Origin: Citrobacter portucalensis | GTDB lineage: Bacteria; Pseudomonadota; Gammaproteobacteria; Enterobacterales; Enterobacteriaceae | NCBI RefSeq assembly: GCF_002042885.1 | Contig: NZ_MVFY01000002.1 | Coordinates: 248,001 to 312,000, forward strand | Reading direction: 5' to 3' | DNA: 64,000 nt | Shown here: piece after piece, positions 56,569-64,000 of the stretch | Layout: every line of letters begins with the position of its first letter | Numbering within the stretch: position 1 is the first letter of the stretch | Made by a program: the position numbers and the translations under genes | Notes under the pieces: generated by a model | Database searches by the model: none | What the model saw: the letters and a program-made list of their open reading frames with translations, nothing else | What the model was told of the DNA's origin: nothing

Positions 56569-57353
56569 TAGCTATCATACCGTGGGTAATATACCGACTG
56601 ACAGGCATTTTCTTGCCTAGCTTTTATCGGTGAGCGACACACCAGCACGGACAGTTTCTTAGACTCAGGATAGGTCGTGATATAGATAAATTTATGGCTC
56701 TGACACAGTCCTGGGTTTTTGTCGATAAACGCGGTATGCCGGGAGAAATTACTGGCATCGTTATTGAAATAATACTGACAGCCAGTGGGTGCTTTATCCG
56801 CAGTGATATAGCCGGAGAAATAATCATCGCTGGCTTGCCACGGATATAATATCAGCACACAAATTATCAGGGTAAGTGCCAACATTACTGTTTCTGCAGC
56901 CGTTATCAAAGGTTGACGCGGTGTGTCAGCCAAAAATTCCTCAATGGTGGCATCTGGCGCTAAGGATTCTTCAGCAGAAGCAGAGTTCTCCTCCTGTGTT
57001 TCAATGACCTGAATATCAAACTCTTCTTGAATGATCAGCCCTTTGCGGGGGATCGTTGTGATCAGCGGTTGTTCAAGCTCCAGCTGCAGTAAGCTTTTAC
57101 GCAACGAGAGAATGCTTTGATAAAAGGCGTTGAAACTCACCTGCCGGTGATTTTTACCCCAACCGAATTCCAGCAATTCGTTTTGAGAAACCACTTGCCC
57201 GCGATGTTGAATAAGTAATAAAAGACATAACGACGCTGAGTGTTTGAGTTTTATCCGCTGATTGGGGTGATCTACCCGCGCCAGACATTGTGTGGCTGGC
57301 GTAAATATTATTCTATTTTCAATCAGATAACTGACATTGCCAGTCTCAGACAT
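56568..57353 (-). CDS. ToxR/CadC/MarT-like membrane-anchored transcription regulator
   Basis: 261 aa. Residues ~10-110 form a winged-helix Trans_reg_C domain (SASLCLLLLIQHRGQVVSQNELLEFGW and SILSLRKSLLQ, then TIPRKGLII). An acidic linker is followed by one membrane segment at residues ~150-171 (ETVMLALTLIICVLILY) and a periplasmic domain with four Cys. This layout is typical of ToxR-like one-component regulators that sense periplasmic signals. Its partner is the overlapping FidL-like gene. The neighbouring type I secretion/adhesin genes are likely targets, by analogy with MarT and MisL. Confidence 0.75.
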   Translation of the reverse strand: MSETGNVSYLIENRIIFTPATQCLARVDHPNQRIKLKHSASLCLLLLIQHRGQVVSQNELLEFGWGKNHRQVSFNAFYQSILSLRKSLLQLELEQPLITTIPRKGLIIQEEFDIQVIETQEENSASAEESLAPDATIEEFLADTPRQPLITAAETVMLALTLIICVLILYPWQASDDYFSGYITADKAPTGCQYYFNNDASNFSRHTAFIDKNPGLCQSHKFIYITTYPESKKLSVLVCRSPIKARQENACQSVYYPRYDS

Positions 57354-57590
57354 ATTGTCTCTACTCTTGATGATGCGTCTGGTGGTTGTTTAGTCATGAT
57401 ACCACTGAGCCTATAAAGACCACCAGCATGGACCTGATTCCACAGCGAGAACCGCGAAGTGTTGCAAATTGGTATCATAATATAACAAGAATGAAAACTT
57501 TTTAATGAAAATAAAATCCATTAAAATCAATTGATTGTATCTTTTTGGCTACTCTGCAAAGAACAGAAAGATGAAAAAATGTCGACAAAG

Positions 57591-57659
57591 ATGATTGCCA
57601 TTAATTCTTTATGGACAGCGCCATATACTGCATGGCACCACCACGCGAAAACAGCATGA
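57591..57659 (+). CDS. Possible 22-codon small ORF
   Basis: The frame starts ATGATTGCC and encodes MIAINSLWTAPYTAWHHHAK plus two residues before TGA. The upstream CGACAAAG is only a weak ribosome site. It lies within the candidate small transcript ending at 57750. No homologue was recognised; it may be chance. Confidence 0.2.
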   Translation: MIAINSLWTAPYTAWHHHAKTA

Positions 57660-57711
57660 ACCTTAACGCGTCAATGGTACCAGGGAATGCCGGTGGTAGA
57701 TGTAGATGGGA

Positions 57712-57750
57712 ATAAATGTCAGCTTGTTTGCGAGCTGACATTTATTTTTA
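57712..57750 (+). terminator. Strong hairpin with T run, orphan terminator
   Basis: ATAAATGTCAGCT (57712-57724) and AGCTGACATTTAT (57733-57745) form a perfect 13-bp stem with an 8-nt loop, followed by TTTTA. No annotated gene ends before it on the + strand, so it probably ends a small RNA, or acts on the minus strand upstream of the ToxR-like gene. Confidence 0.65.
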
Positions 57751-57808
57751 GTGCCGAGTAAATTTAACCATCTTTTTGACTAAGCCATAATTTGCGGTAG
57801 AGAGTCCC

Positions 57809-58414
57809 ATGTTCCAGAAAGAAATTGAAAATGCTGTAGTGCTCGTTGGCGATGAAATGAAGAAGTCGGATAATGCCTGGCTGTCGTTACGTAAAAAACG
57901 TCAGCGTATTGATTTGAAGACCGATGGACAAATCTTATTTCTGGAGAAAGGGACTGTCTCTGTTTATCGTGTGGAAAACGATTTAGTCACCGTGAGTATT
58001 TCTGCACCTGCTATTCTCGGCCTGCCACAAATGCGTACGGAAGTGGCTGGTCACTATTTACGTTGTGATACCGATTGTGAAATGTGGGCGATGAGCGTAC
58101 AAAATGCCGATCACCTGTTTACGACCAAAAACTTATGGAAGCAGGCGTTTGATATCTTAACGCATCATCTTCAACGTTATTTTCAGCGTGAGGCGTTGCA
58201 GTCGCACCGCACTATACGTGAGCAGATTATTGAACACGTGAAATATATCTGGTCGATGGAACCAGAGGTTCGCGAGAAAACATCCGTGTATACTTTTATT
58301 TTGACCCGTAACCATATTTCACGTAGTGCCATCCATAAGGTGTTACAGGAGCTGGTTAATGACGGGAAAATCACCCTGAATCGTGGAAAGCTCTCTTTTT
58401 GCACGCCGTTATAA
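57809..58414 (+). CDS. Crp-fold/winged-helix regulator (IprA-like)
   Basis: 201-aa protein with an N-terminal cyclic-nucleotide-binding-like beta region (residues ~30-110: GQILFLEKGTVSVYRVENDLVTVSI) and a C-terminal winged helix (residues ~130-200: TRNHISRSAIHKVLQELVNDGKITLNRGKLSFC). The arrangement resembles the IprA/YaiV group of enterobacterial regulators. GTAGAGAG precedes the ATG. It lies between the ToxR-like pair and the secretion genes and may regulate either; no ligand can be predicted. Confidence 0.65.
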   Translation: MFQKEIENAVVLVGDEMKKSDNAWLSLRKKRQRIDLKTDGQILFLEKGTVSVYRVENDLVTVSISAPAILGLPQMRTEVAGHYLRCDTDCEMWAMSVQNADHLFTTKNLWKQAFDILTHHLQRYFQREALQSHRTIREQIIEHVKYIWSMEPEVREKTSVYTFILTRNHISRSAIHKVLQELVNDGKITLNRGKLSFCTPL

Positions 58415-58419
58415 ATTCA

Positions 58420-58450
58420 TGCGCTCCCCGGCAAAATGTAAGGGAGCGCA
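58420..58450. terminator. Hairpin between convergent genes
   Basis: TGCGCTCCC (58420-58428) and GGGAGCGCA (58442-58450) form a perfect 9-bp stem with a 13-nt loop. No T run follows. It lies exactly between the IprA-like and the membrane fusion protein stops, suggesting a bidirectional end signal. Confidence 0.5.
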
Positions 58451-58455
58451 ACCGA

Positions 58456-59829
58456 TCAACGTTCTCTGAGTGCTTCCGCGCGTGCGCGAATAATCGGTTT
58501 TAACAGGTAGCTCAGAATCGTTTTCTTGCCGGTGAGAATATCGACGCTCGCCACCATGCCGGGAATGATCAGCATCGGATGCTCTTTTGTTCCCAGGTAA
58601 TTTTTGTCCGTCTGCAAACGCACAATATAAAAGCTTCGCCCCTGCTTATCGGTAACGGTGTCCGGGCTTATCTGCACTACTTCGCCTTGCAGACCGCCAT
58701 AAATGGTGTAATCGTAAGCGGTAAATTTCACCATCGCATGTTGACCCGGATGGAGGAAGGCGATATCGCGCGGCTGGATTTTGGCTTCGATTAACAGTTT
58801 GTCATCCAGCGGAACGATTTCCACCAGATCGCTGCCCGGTTGAATGACGCCGCCGATAGTATTCACCATCACCTGCTGGACGATACCCCGCACCGGTGAG
58901 GTGACCATGGTACGGTTCACCCGATCCTCCAGTGCTTTAACGCTTGCCTGGGTTTTACTCAGATTAGTGCGAGCTTCATTGAGTTGGGCCAGCGCATCGC
59001 TCTGGAAACGGCCACGGCTTTCACCGATTTTATTCTCAATCTCTTTAATTTCTGACGTAGCCTTGGGCAGCGACAGGCTAATAGAATTGAGCTGCCCGGC
59101 GGTTTCCACTTCGGTACGACGCAGTCGCAGCAGTTCGACTTTTGAAATGGCGCCTGAAGCGAGCAGCGGCTCGGACATTTTGATTTCCTGACGGATTAAC
59201 CCGAGGCTGTGCTTAAACTGATCCTCCTTGGACTCAAAGTCGCGCAGTTCCTGTTTTTTCTGCACCAGCTGTTCTTCGAGCCCGGAAATTTCGTTGTGAA
59301 ATTGTTCCCGGCGGCTGTTGTACAGCTCGGTTTCTCCCCGGGCGACTTCCGGCGCCTGGCTGGCTATCTCGGGTGAAATCACAAAGTCCCGGTTTTCAAC
59401 TTCCGCCGTCAGGCGTTCTACCTTGGCGCGCAGACCGAGTTTGTCGGCTTCAGTTTCACCCACGTTGGAGGCGAAGCGCGTGTCATCGAGGTGCAGTAGT
59501 GGAGTTCCGGCGTTAACGATTTGCCCTTCATGCACGTACAGCTCGGTGACAATGCCCCCTTCCAGGTTCTGGATTTTTTGCAGTTTTGATGAAGGGATCG
59601 CTTTGCCTTCACCGCGTGTCACTTCATCAATTTTTGCAAAACCAGCCCAGATGAAGGACAGCACCACCAGCGCGAGGATCACCCACAACGTCAGTCGTAT
59701 CACTCTTGGGGCATCATCAATTATGGCCTGACTGACCTCATTAATACTGTCGGTTTGATTTTCATCACGACCGCGAAAATAGTGCTGCATATAGCTGCGG
59801 GCACGAGTCAGGAGATCAGCGAGACGCAT
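58456..59829 (-). CDS. Type I secretion membrane fusion protein, HlyD/LapC/BapD type
   Basis: 457-aa periplasmic adaptor. A cytoplasmic N-terminus is followed by one membrane segment (residues ~44-63, IRLTLWVILALVVLSFIWAG), the first biotinyl-lipoyl half (KIQNLEGGIVTELYVHEGQIV), a long coiled coil (~130-300) and the second lipoyl half with beta-barrel (VTSPVRGIVQQVMVNTIGGVIQPG; IPGMVASVDILTGKKTILSYLLKPI, the HlyD C-terminal motif). It overlaps the ABC exporter gene by 14 nt and is the third gene of the TolC-like, ABC, HlyD operon. Confidence 0.9.
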   Translation of the reverse strand: MRLADLLTRARSYMQHYFRGRDENQTDSINEVSQAIIDDAPRVIRLTLWVILALVVLSFIWAGFAKIDEVTRGEGKAIPSSKLQKIQNLEGGIVTELYVHEGQIVNAGTPLLHLDDTRFASNVGETEADKLGLRAKVERLTAEVENRDFVISPEIASQAPEVARGETELYNSRREQFHNEISGLEEQLVQKKQELRDFESKEDQFKHSLGLIRQEIKMSEPLLASGAISKVELLRLRRTEVETAGQLNSISLSLPKATSEIKEIENKIGESRGRFQSDALAQLNEARTNLSKTQASVKALEDRVNRTMVTSPVRGIVQQVMVNTIGGVIQPGSDLVEIVPLDDKLLIEAKIQPRDIAFLHPGQHAMVKFTAYDYTIYGGLQGEVVQISPDTVTDKQGRSFYIVRLQTDKNYLGTKEHPMLIIPGMVASVDILTGKKTILSYLLKPIIRARAEALRER

Positions 59830-62020
59830 TAATTTGCCCCTTTTTCAACGCATCCATCACTACCCCTTTCGGACCGTCTGCGATGATGCGACCTTTATCA
59901 ACAATAATCAGACGGTCAACCAGCGACAGCATGGAAGCGCGGTGCGTGACCAGTAATAACGTTTTTCCCGCAATACAGGGGGCCAGCGCGTGTTTGATCT
60001 TCTCTTCGCTGGTGTTGTCCATCGAACTGGTGGGTTCATCCAGTAGCAGGAGAGGGGGATCAAGCAACAGTGCGCGCGCGAGCGCCACCGCCTGCCGTTG
60101 CCCGCCGGAAAGCTGGGAGCCGCGTTCGCCGACCTGCAGGTTATAGCCGTCGGGATGCAGGCGTGCGAATTCGTTGACGCCAGCCAGTTCTGCCGCTCGC
60201 AGCATGGTTTCGTCATCGACATAGCGCGCTCCGCACAGCAGGTTATCGCGCAGCGTGCCGTTGAATAGCTGGATGTCCTGTGGCACGTAGCCGATGCTGT
60301 GGCGCAGATCGTTCACATCCAACTGACGAGAGTCGATACCATCGATCAGCAGGTTCCCGGCGCTCGGCTGGTATAAATTGACGATTAGTTTACTCAGCGA
60401 ACTTTTACCGGAACCGCTGCGCCCGATAATGCCGATGCGCTCACCTGGCTGAATGGTCAGGTTAATTTTGTGCAGCGACAGGTTTTGTTGCTCCGGGTAG
60501 CTGAAATCCACATCGCGAAATTCAATGCTGCCCTGTAACTGTTCACGCTTGAGCGGGTTTTCATCCGCACGGCGCTCCTGCGTCAGCGACATCATTTTCT
60601 CAGTGTTTTTGATGGTCAGTTTCGCCTGCTGATAGCGGGCGATAAGGCCTGTGAGCTGACCCAGCGGCATCAAGGCGCGACCATTGAGCATGTAGCAGGC
60701 GATCAAGCCACCCATACTCAGTTTGCCGTCGATAATCATGTACACCCCGACGATGATCATCACCACGCCTGAAATTTGCTGGAACCAGCCGGTAAGGTTG
60801 CTGGCCAGGCTGGACAAGGTTTTCACCCGCAGTTCGAGACGGCTCAGGCTGCCCAGCGTTTGTTCCCACTGGAACTGGCGTTCGCTTTGGGCATTATTCA
60901 CTTTGATGGCATCCAGACTGCTCAGGGTTTCAATCAGTAGCGCCTGACGTTCGCTGGCGAGGCTCATGGTTTTTGCCACAGCAGCGTTGACCGGCTTTTG
61001 TAGTGCCCAACTGCACAACAGGGCAATCGGTAATGTCAGTACCGGGATCCATGCCAGCGCGCCGCCGATAATGCCAATAACAATCAGCAGTAACAGGGTG
61101 AAGGGCAAATCGATAATCGTCGTCAAAGTGAGGGATGAGAGGAAATCACGCAGTGACTGAAACTCGTGAATGTTTTGTGCAAAGCTGCCCACGCGTGCCG
61201 GGCGCTCTTTCATCTCCATACCGACAATGCGCTCAAACAGGGTTGAAGAGATGATGAGATCGCTTTTCTTACCTGCAATATCAAGGCAGATACCGCGCAG
61301 CATTTTTAAAATCAGATCAAAGACAAAAGCCAAGCAGATGCCGACTGCCAGCACCCATAGTGTGACCGTTGCCTGGTTTGGCACGACGCGGTCATACACA
61401 TTCATGGTAAAGAGCGGTGTGCCGAGCGCAATCAGGTTGATTAACAGACTGGCCAATACCGCATCCATATACAGAAAATGCGACAGCTTCAGCGTGTCTT
61501 TAAACCAGGATTTGGTACGCGGCAGAAAGGCCTCTGCCTGCAAATCGAATTCGTGGCGCGGATGCGCAAAAATGACTTTGCCCGCATAGTTTTGCTCAAG
61601 CGTGGCGGCATCAACGCAAATTTCCCCACCTTCGCTTTCGCTGGGCATAAAGCGGGCGCTGCCGTCATCGTTCCATGCCAACAACACCCCGGTTCCCCCT
61701 GCGTTCAATAACAAGACAGCAGGCAGAGACATTGCCGGAATTTCATCGAGCGTGCGCGTGACGACTCGCGCCTTTAAACCGGCCCTTGCCGCTGCGCGTG
61801 GAAATATATTCAGCGTGAGCCGATCGTTTTCTAATGGCAGGCCACTGCTTAATGTTGAACGACTCGCCGGTTTACCGTGCAGAGAACACAGAATCAGTAA
61901 GCTATCTAATAACGGGTCGTCATTATGGCTACGTGGGTCGTGATGTTGAGAATTAGGACGAGCGTAATTCTCAGGGACGTCATTTAATAATTCGGCTTGT
62001 GCACTCATTTTCGCAACCAT
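59816..62020 (-). CDS. Type I secretion ABC exporter, LapB/BapC type
   Basis: 734 aa. The N-terminal ~150 residues form a C39-like domain without the catalytic Cys pattern (DSLLILCSLHGKPASRSTLSSGLPLENDR), as in adhesin and RTX exporters. A six-segment membrane domain follows (~160-460). The ATPase domain has Walker A GRSGSGKSSLSKLIVNLY, signature LSGGQRQAVALARAL and Walker B LLLLDEPTSSMD. It drives one-step export of the large adhesin whose gene starts at 63774. Confidence 0.92.
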   Translation of the reverse strand: MVAKMSAQAELLNDVPENYARPNSQHHDPRSHNDDPLLDSLLILCSLHGKPASRSTLSSGLPLENDRLTLNIFPRAAARAGLKARVVTRTLDEIPAMSLPAVLLLNAGGTGVLLAWNDDGSARFMPSESEGGEICVDAATLEQNYAGKVIFAHPRHEFDLQAEAFLPRTKSWFKDTLKLSHFLYMDAVLASLLINLIALGTPLFTMNVYDRVVPNQATVTLWVLAVGICLAFVFDLILKMLRGICLDIAGKKSDLIISSTLFERIVGMEMKERPARVGSFAQNIHEFQSLRDFLSSLTLTTIIDLPFTLLLLIVIGIIGGALAWIPVLTLPIALLCSWALQKPVNAAVAKTMSLASERQALLIETLSSLDAIKVNNAQSERQFQWEQTLGSLSRLELRVKTLSSLASNLTGWFQQISGVVMIIVGVYMIIDGKLSMGGLIACYMLNGRALMPLGQLTGLIARYQQAKLTIKNTEKMMSLTQERRADENPLKREQLQGSIEFRDVDFSYPEQQNLSLHKINLTIQPGERIGIIGRSGSGKSSLSKLIVNLYQPSAGNLLIDGIDSRQLDVNDLRHSIGYVPQDIQLFNGTLRDNLLCGARYVDDETMLRAAELAGVNEFARLHPDGYNLQVGERGSQLSGGQRQAVALARALLLDPPLLLLDEPTSSMDNTSEEKIKHALAPCIAGKTLLLVTHRASMLSLVDRLIIVDKGRIIADGPKGVVMDALKKGQINASR

Positions 62021-62097
62021 TCTGACCGTGCACGGTTAAATAATAGCAAGCTAATTATAAGCGTGCAGGTCAGGGATTTATTGGGGATTAATAATTA

Positions 62098-63441
62098 TTA
62101 ATGAAGTTCCGGTAGGCTATTTTCTTCTGCTGAATCTACCGGTTGCCCCGATGGCGGAGGTGTAATTTTTAGAATATTCATTAATTCACCGGTGCGTTCG
62201 CTAATACGATAGCCACTGGTCATGGCCAGATAACGTAATTCAACAAGACGGCGTTTAGAGGAGAACACTTCATTTTCACTATCGAGTAAATCCAGCAGCG
62301 TACGCTCGCCAAGACTAAATTGATCCTGATAAGCCGTGCGCACTTTGACGCTGCGGTCGGCATATTCTTCCGCCGAAGGAAGCTGGGCGCGAGCGTTTTG
62401 CAGTGCGGTCCAGGCCAGGCGTAGCTCCTGATTCAGCTGGCGCAGCGTGTTATTACGTACATCCTGAGCCTGCTTGTGCAGATAAGCGCGGGAGTTCATG
62501 TTGGCTTTGTCGCTGCCGCCCTGGTACAGGTTGTAATGCAGTTTGACCATCGCTTCCCACTCTTCGGTGTGTGCGCTGGTGGTATCGGTGTTGTTGCTAA
62601 TCCCTCGGGAAAGCTCAACGTCCACACGTGGATAGAAGGTTGATTTCGACGCTTCATACTGCTGGTGCGCAGCTTCGATGTCCGCATTGGCAGACTTCAG
62701 TAATGGATTATTTTTTTCCATCCGACTTTTGGCATCTTCCAGCGAGGTTGGCAGCTGAGAGTCAATGCTTTCTGGCTGGCTTAAGCCCTGCGGATCCATG
62801 CCCGTCACGCTGACAAAGGTGGTTTTCGCGTCTTCAAGGTTAGTCTGCTCGGTCAGCAGGTTGTTACGCGCCTGCGCCAGACGCGCTTCGGCCTGCATAA
62901 AATCCCCGGAGCGCCCAACGCCCTGATCGGTACGCAGTTTTATCTGGTCATAAATGCGCTCGTGGTTCGCCAGATCGTCTTCAGCAAGGCGAACAAACTC
63001 TTCGCGTTGCAGCACGTCGAAATAGGCCTGAATCACCGCATAAGCGGTGCTTTCGCTGGTGTTCATCACGCTGTAAGCGCGTGAGTCTACGGTCGCTTTT
63101 TGGCGCGCCACTTCGCTGTTGGTCGCAAAGCCGTTAAACACATTTTGCTCGAGGCTGATAGTCGCCTCGTTAGGTGATTGAGTCAGACCGTTATTGCGTC
63201 CTGCAGCGCGGGTAGTTGCATCATCAACATTTTTGCGCCCGGCCTCGGCATTTAAATTCAGTGATGGCAAATAGCCACCTTGTGCCGCACGCAGATCTTG
63301 CTCCGAGGAATAACGGCTATTTATTGCAGCATTAACTTCAGGATGATTCGCTAATGCATCTTTAACGGTATTTTGTAAGTCTTCTGCGTTTACTGCATTT
63401 ATTGAAAAACATGAAAGCAGAAAAACTAAAAACTTCTTCAT
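62098..63441 (-). CDS. TolC-family outer-membrane channel, LapE/BapB type
   Basis: 447-aa outer-membrane efflux protein with a signal peptide ending near residue 19 (LSCFSINAVNA). Two OEP repeats are seen: the first with GYLPSLNLNAEAGRK and SLEQNVFNGFATNSEV, the second with TFYPRVDVELSRG and KLHYNLYQGGSDKANM. YQDQFSLGERTLLDLLDSENEVFSSKR is the typical TolC family C-terminal helix motif. It is the first gene of the minus-strand operon and divergent from the adhesin gene. Confidence 0.9.
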   Translation of the reverse strand: MKKFLVFLLSCFSINAVNAEDLQNTVKDALANHPEVNAAINSRYSSEQDLRAAQGGYLPSLNLNAEAGRKNVDDATTRAAGRNNGLTQSPNEATISLEQNVFNGFATNSEVARQKATVDSRAYSVMNTSESTAYAVIQAYFDVLQREEFVRLAEDDLANHERIYDQIKLRTDQGVGRSGDFMQAEARLAQARNNLLTEQTNLEDAKTTFVSVTGMDPQGLSQPESIDSQLPTSLEDAKSRMEKNNPLLKSANADIEAAHQQYEASKSTFYPRVDVELSRGISNNTDTTSAHTEEWEAMVKLHYNLYQGGSDKANMNSRAYLHKQAQDVRNNTLRQLNQELRLAWTALQNARAQLPSAEEYADRSVKVRTAYQDQFSLGERTLLDLLDSENEVFSSKRRLVELRYLAMTSGYRISERTGELMNILKITPPPSGQPVDSAEENSLPELH

Positions 63442-63773
63442 GACATGAATGCCCTATATCTCACGGTTATGACATCCAGGTGTCGTCGCTATCATCCATT
63501 TTTACAAACACGTTATATTAATTAACAAATATGAATTGTCTTAATTGATGACTGTAATCAGCTATTCAGCGACATGTTTTGTCACATCGTGTTTTATTTT
63601 TGGTTATTTTTTATTATATTCATTTGCCAGTCAAGTCTCATGTAATTGCATTCTATAAAATGTGTTTTTTTCTACATTGAGATATTAATGTTTACATTAA
63701 TTGAATGTGATATTTGTTTGTTAATATATTAACGAGTTTATAAAAATAATGATGGTAATTAAGTGAGGTTACG
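63442..63773. promoter_or_regulatory. 332-bp AT-rich divergent region, secretion operon and adhesin
   Basis: No gene. The stretch 63520-63760 is strongly A/T-rich with many T runs, the type of DNA that H-NS silences in horizontally acquired enterobacterial loci. Both promoters should lie here; I could not single out either one. A GAGG five nt before the GTG at 63774 serves the adhesin. Confidence 0.55.
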
Positions 63774-64000
63774 GTGAGCAAATTACTCGGTGTGATCAAA
63801 GCAATTATTGGACAGGTTTACGTAGTTGATGCCAATGGTGCACAACGACTGGTTCATGAAGGCGACAGGGTATATAGCGGTGAAGAAATTGTGACCGGTG
63901 CCAGCGGCGCGGTAAGTATCTCTTTACCAGACGGAAAAACGCTGGATATAGGCCGTAATAGCCATTGGGGTGAGCACGGTCTACAGGCCAGCCATCATCC
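63774..64000 (+). CDS. Large LapA/BapA-type adhesin, N-terminal 75 codons only
   Basis: A GTG start with TGAGG upstream opens a frame that runs past the window end. The encoded start MSKLLGVIKAIIGQVYVVD, then QRLVHEGDRVYSGEEIVTG and AVSISLPDGKTLDIGRN is the N-terminal retention module of LapA/BapA-type biofilm adhesins (a FecR-like fold that plugs the TolC pore). There is no Sec signal, as expected for type I secretion. The divergent ABC, HlyD and TolC-like genes are its likely secretion system. Repeats and the C-terminal secretion signal are outside the window. Confidence 0.85.
   Translation, partial: MSKLLGVIKAIIGQVYVVDANGAQRLVHEGDRVYSGEEIVTGASGAVSISLPDGKTLDIGRNSHWGEHGLQASHH

Larger units (their letters stand above)
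57354..57808. other. 455-bp intergenic region between two regulator genes
   Basis: Both genes are divergent here. The region contains AT-rich DNA (57470-57540), a short reading frame at 57591-57659 and a strong terminator-like hairpin at 57712-57750, well upstream of the next gene start. This combination suggests a small transcript of its own, read on the + strand, but no family was recognised. Confidence 0.5.

Overview
The window is a contiguous piece of an enterobacterial chromosome. Gene content, gene order and near-identity of many proteins to E. coli K-12 and Salmonella place it in that group. The genus is probably Citrobacter: it lacks mazEF between relA and mazG, it has a vanillate/4-hydroxybenzoate-type decarboxylase operon between rpoS and mutS, and its CRISPR repeat is of the Salmonella/Citrobacter type. 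The genus is an inference; the family is not in doubt.

Layout. 1-1740: the 3' end of the sRNA gene csrB, then yqcC-truC-yqcA. 1741-7705: the glucarate operon gudP-gudX-gudD plus a glycerate kinase, closed by a tandem BIME array. 7709-18501: barA (opposite strand), rlmD, relA, mazG, pyrG, eno. 18508-21743: an accessory amino-sugar module made of an RpiR-type regulator, a PTS IICB permease and NanE, with two palindromic operators. 21815-22940: the queuosine genes queE and queD. 23371-27700: cysJIH. 27745-38995: a complete type I-E CRISPR-Cas locus with 37 repeats and 36 spacers. 39087-43709: iap, cysDNC, ygbE. 43924-50214: ftsB-ispD-ispF-truD-surE-pcm-nlpD-rpoS. 50357-53189: a MarR regulator divergent from a three-gene UbiX/UbiD decarboxylase operon. 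53282-55849: mutS. 56056-64000: an accessory region with a FidL-like protein, a ToxR/MarT-like membrane regulator, a Crp-fold/wHTH regulator, a type I secretion system (membrane fusion protein, ABC exporter, TolC-like pore) and the first 75 codons of a large LapA/BapA-type adhesin cut by the window end.

The most interesting sequence lies in the 319-bp gap between the divergent cas3 and casA genes. It holds two degenerate CRISPR repeats pointing towards cas3, separated by a 22-nt pseudo-spacer. The first 12 nt of that pseudo-spacer recur 72 nt beyond the pseudo-spacer, in the same gap, directly next to an AAG PAM. This is the layout expected of a crRNA-like RNA that guides Cascade to its own cas promoter region, by analogy with the CreR/CreA regulators described for other CRISPR-Cas systems. 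Here it is proposed from sequence alone.

The genes link in recognisable ways. BarA is the sensor that, through UvrY, activates csrB, whose end is in this window. cysDNC and cysJIH together reduce sulfate to sulfide and flank the CRISPR-Cas locus. The Gud enzymes and glycerate kinase carry out the outer steps of glucarate breakdown. The imported amino sugar is probably epimerised by NanE to GlcNAc-6-phosphate. The MarT/FidL-like pair probably belongs functionally with the secreted adhesin.
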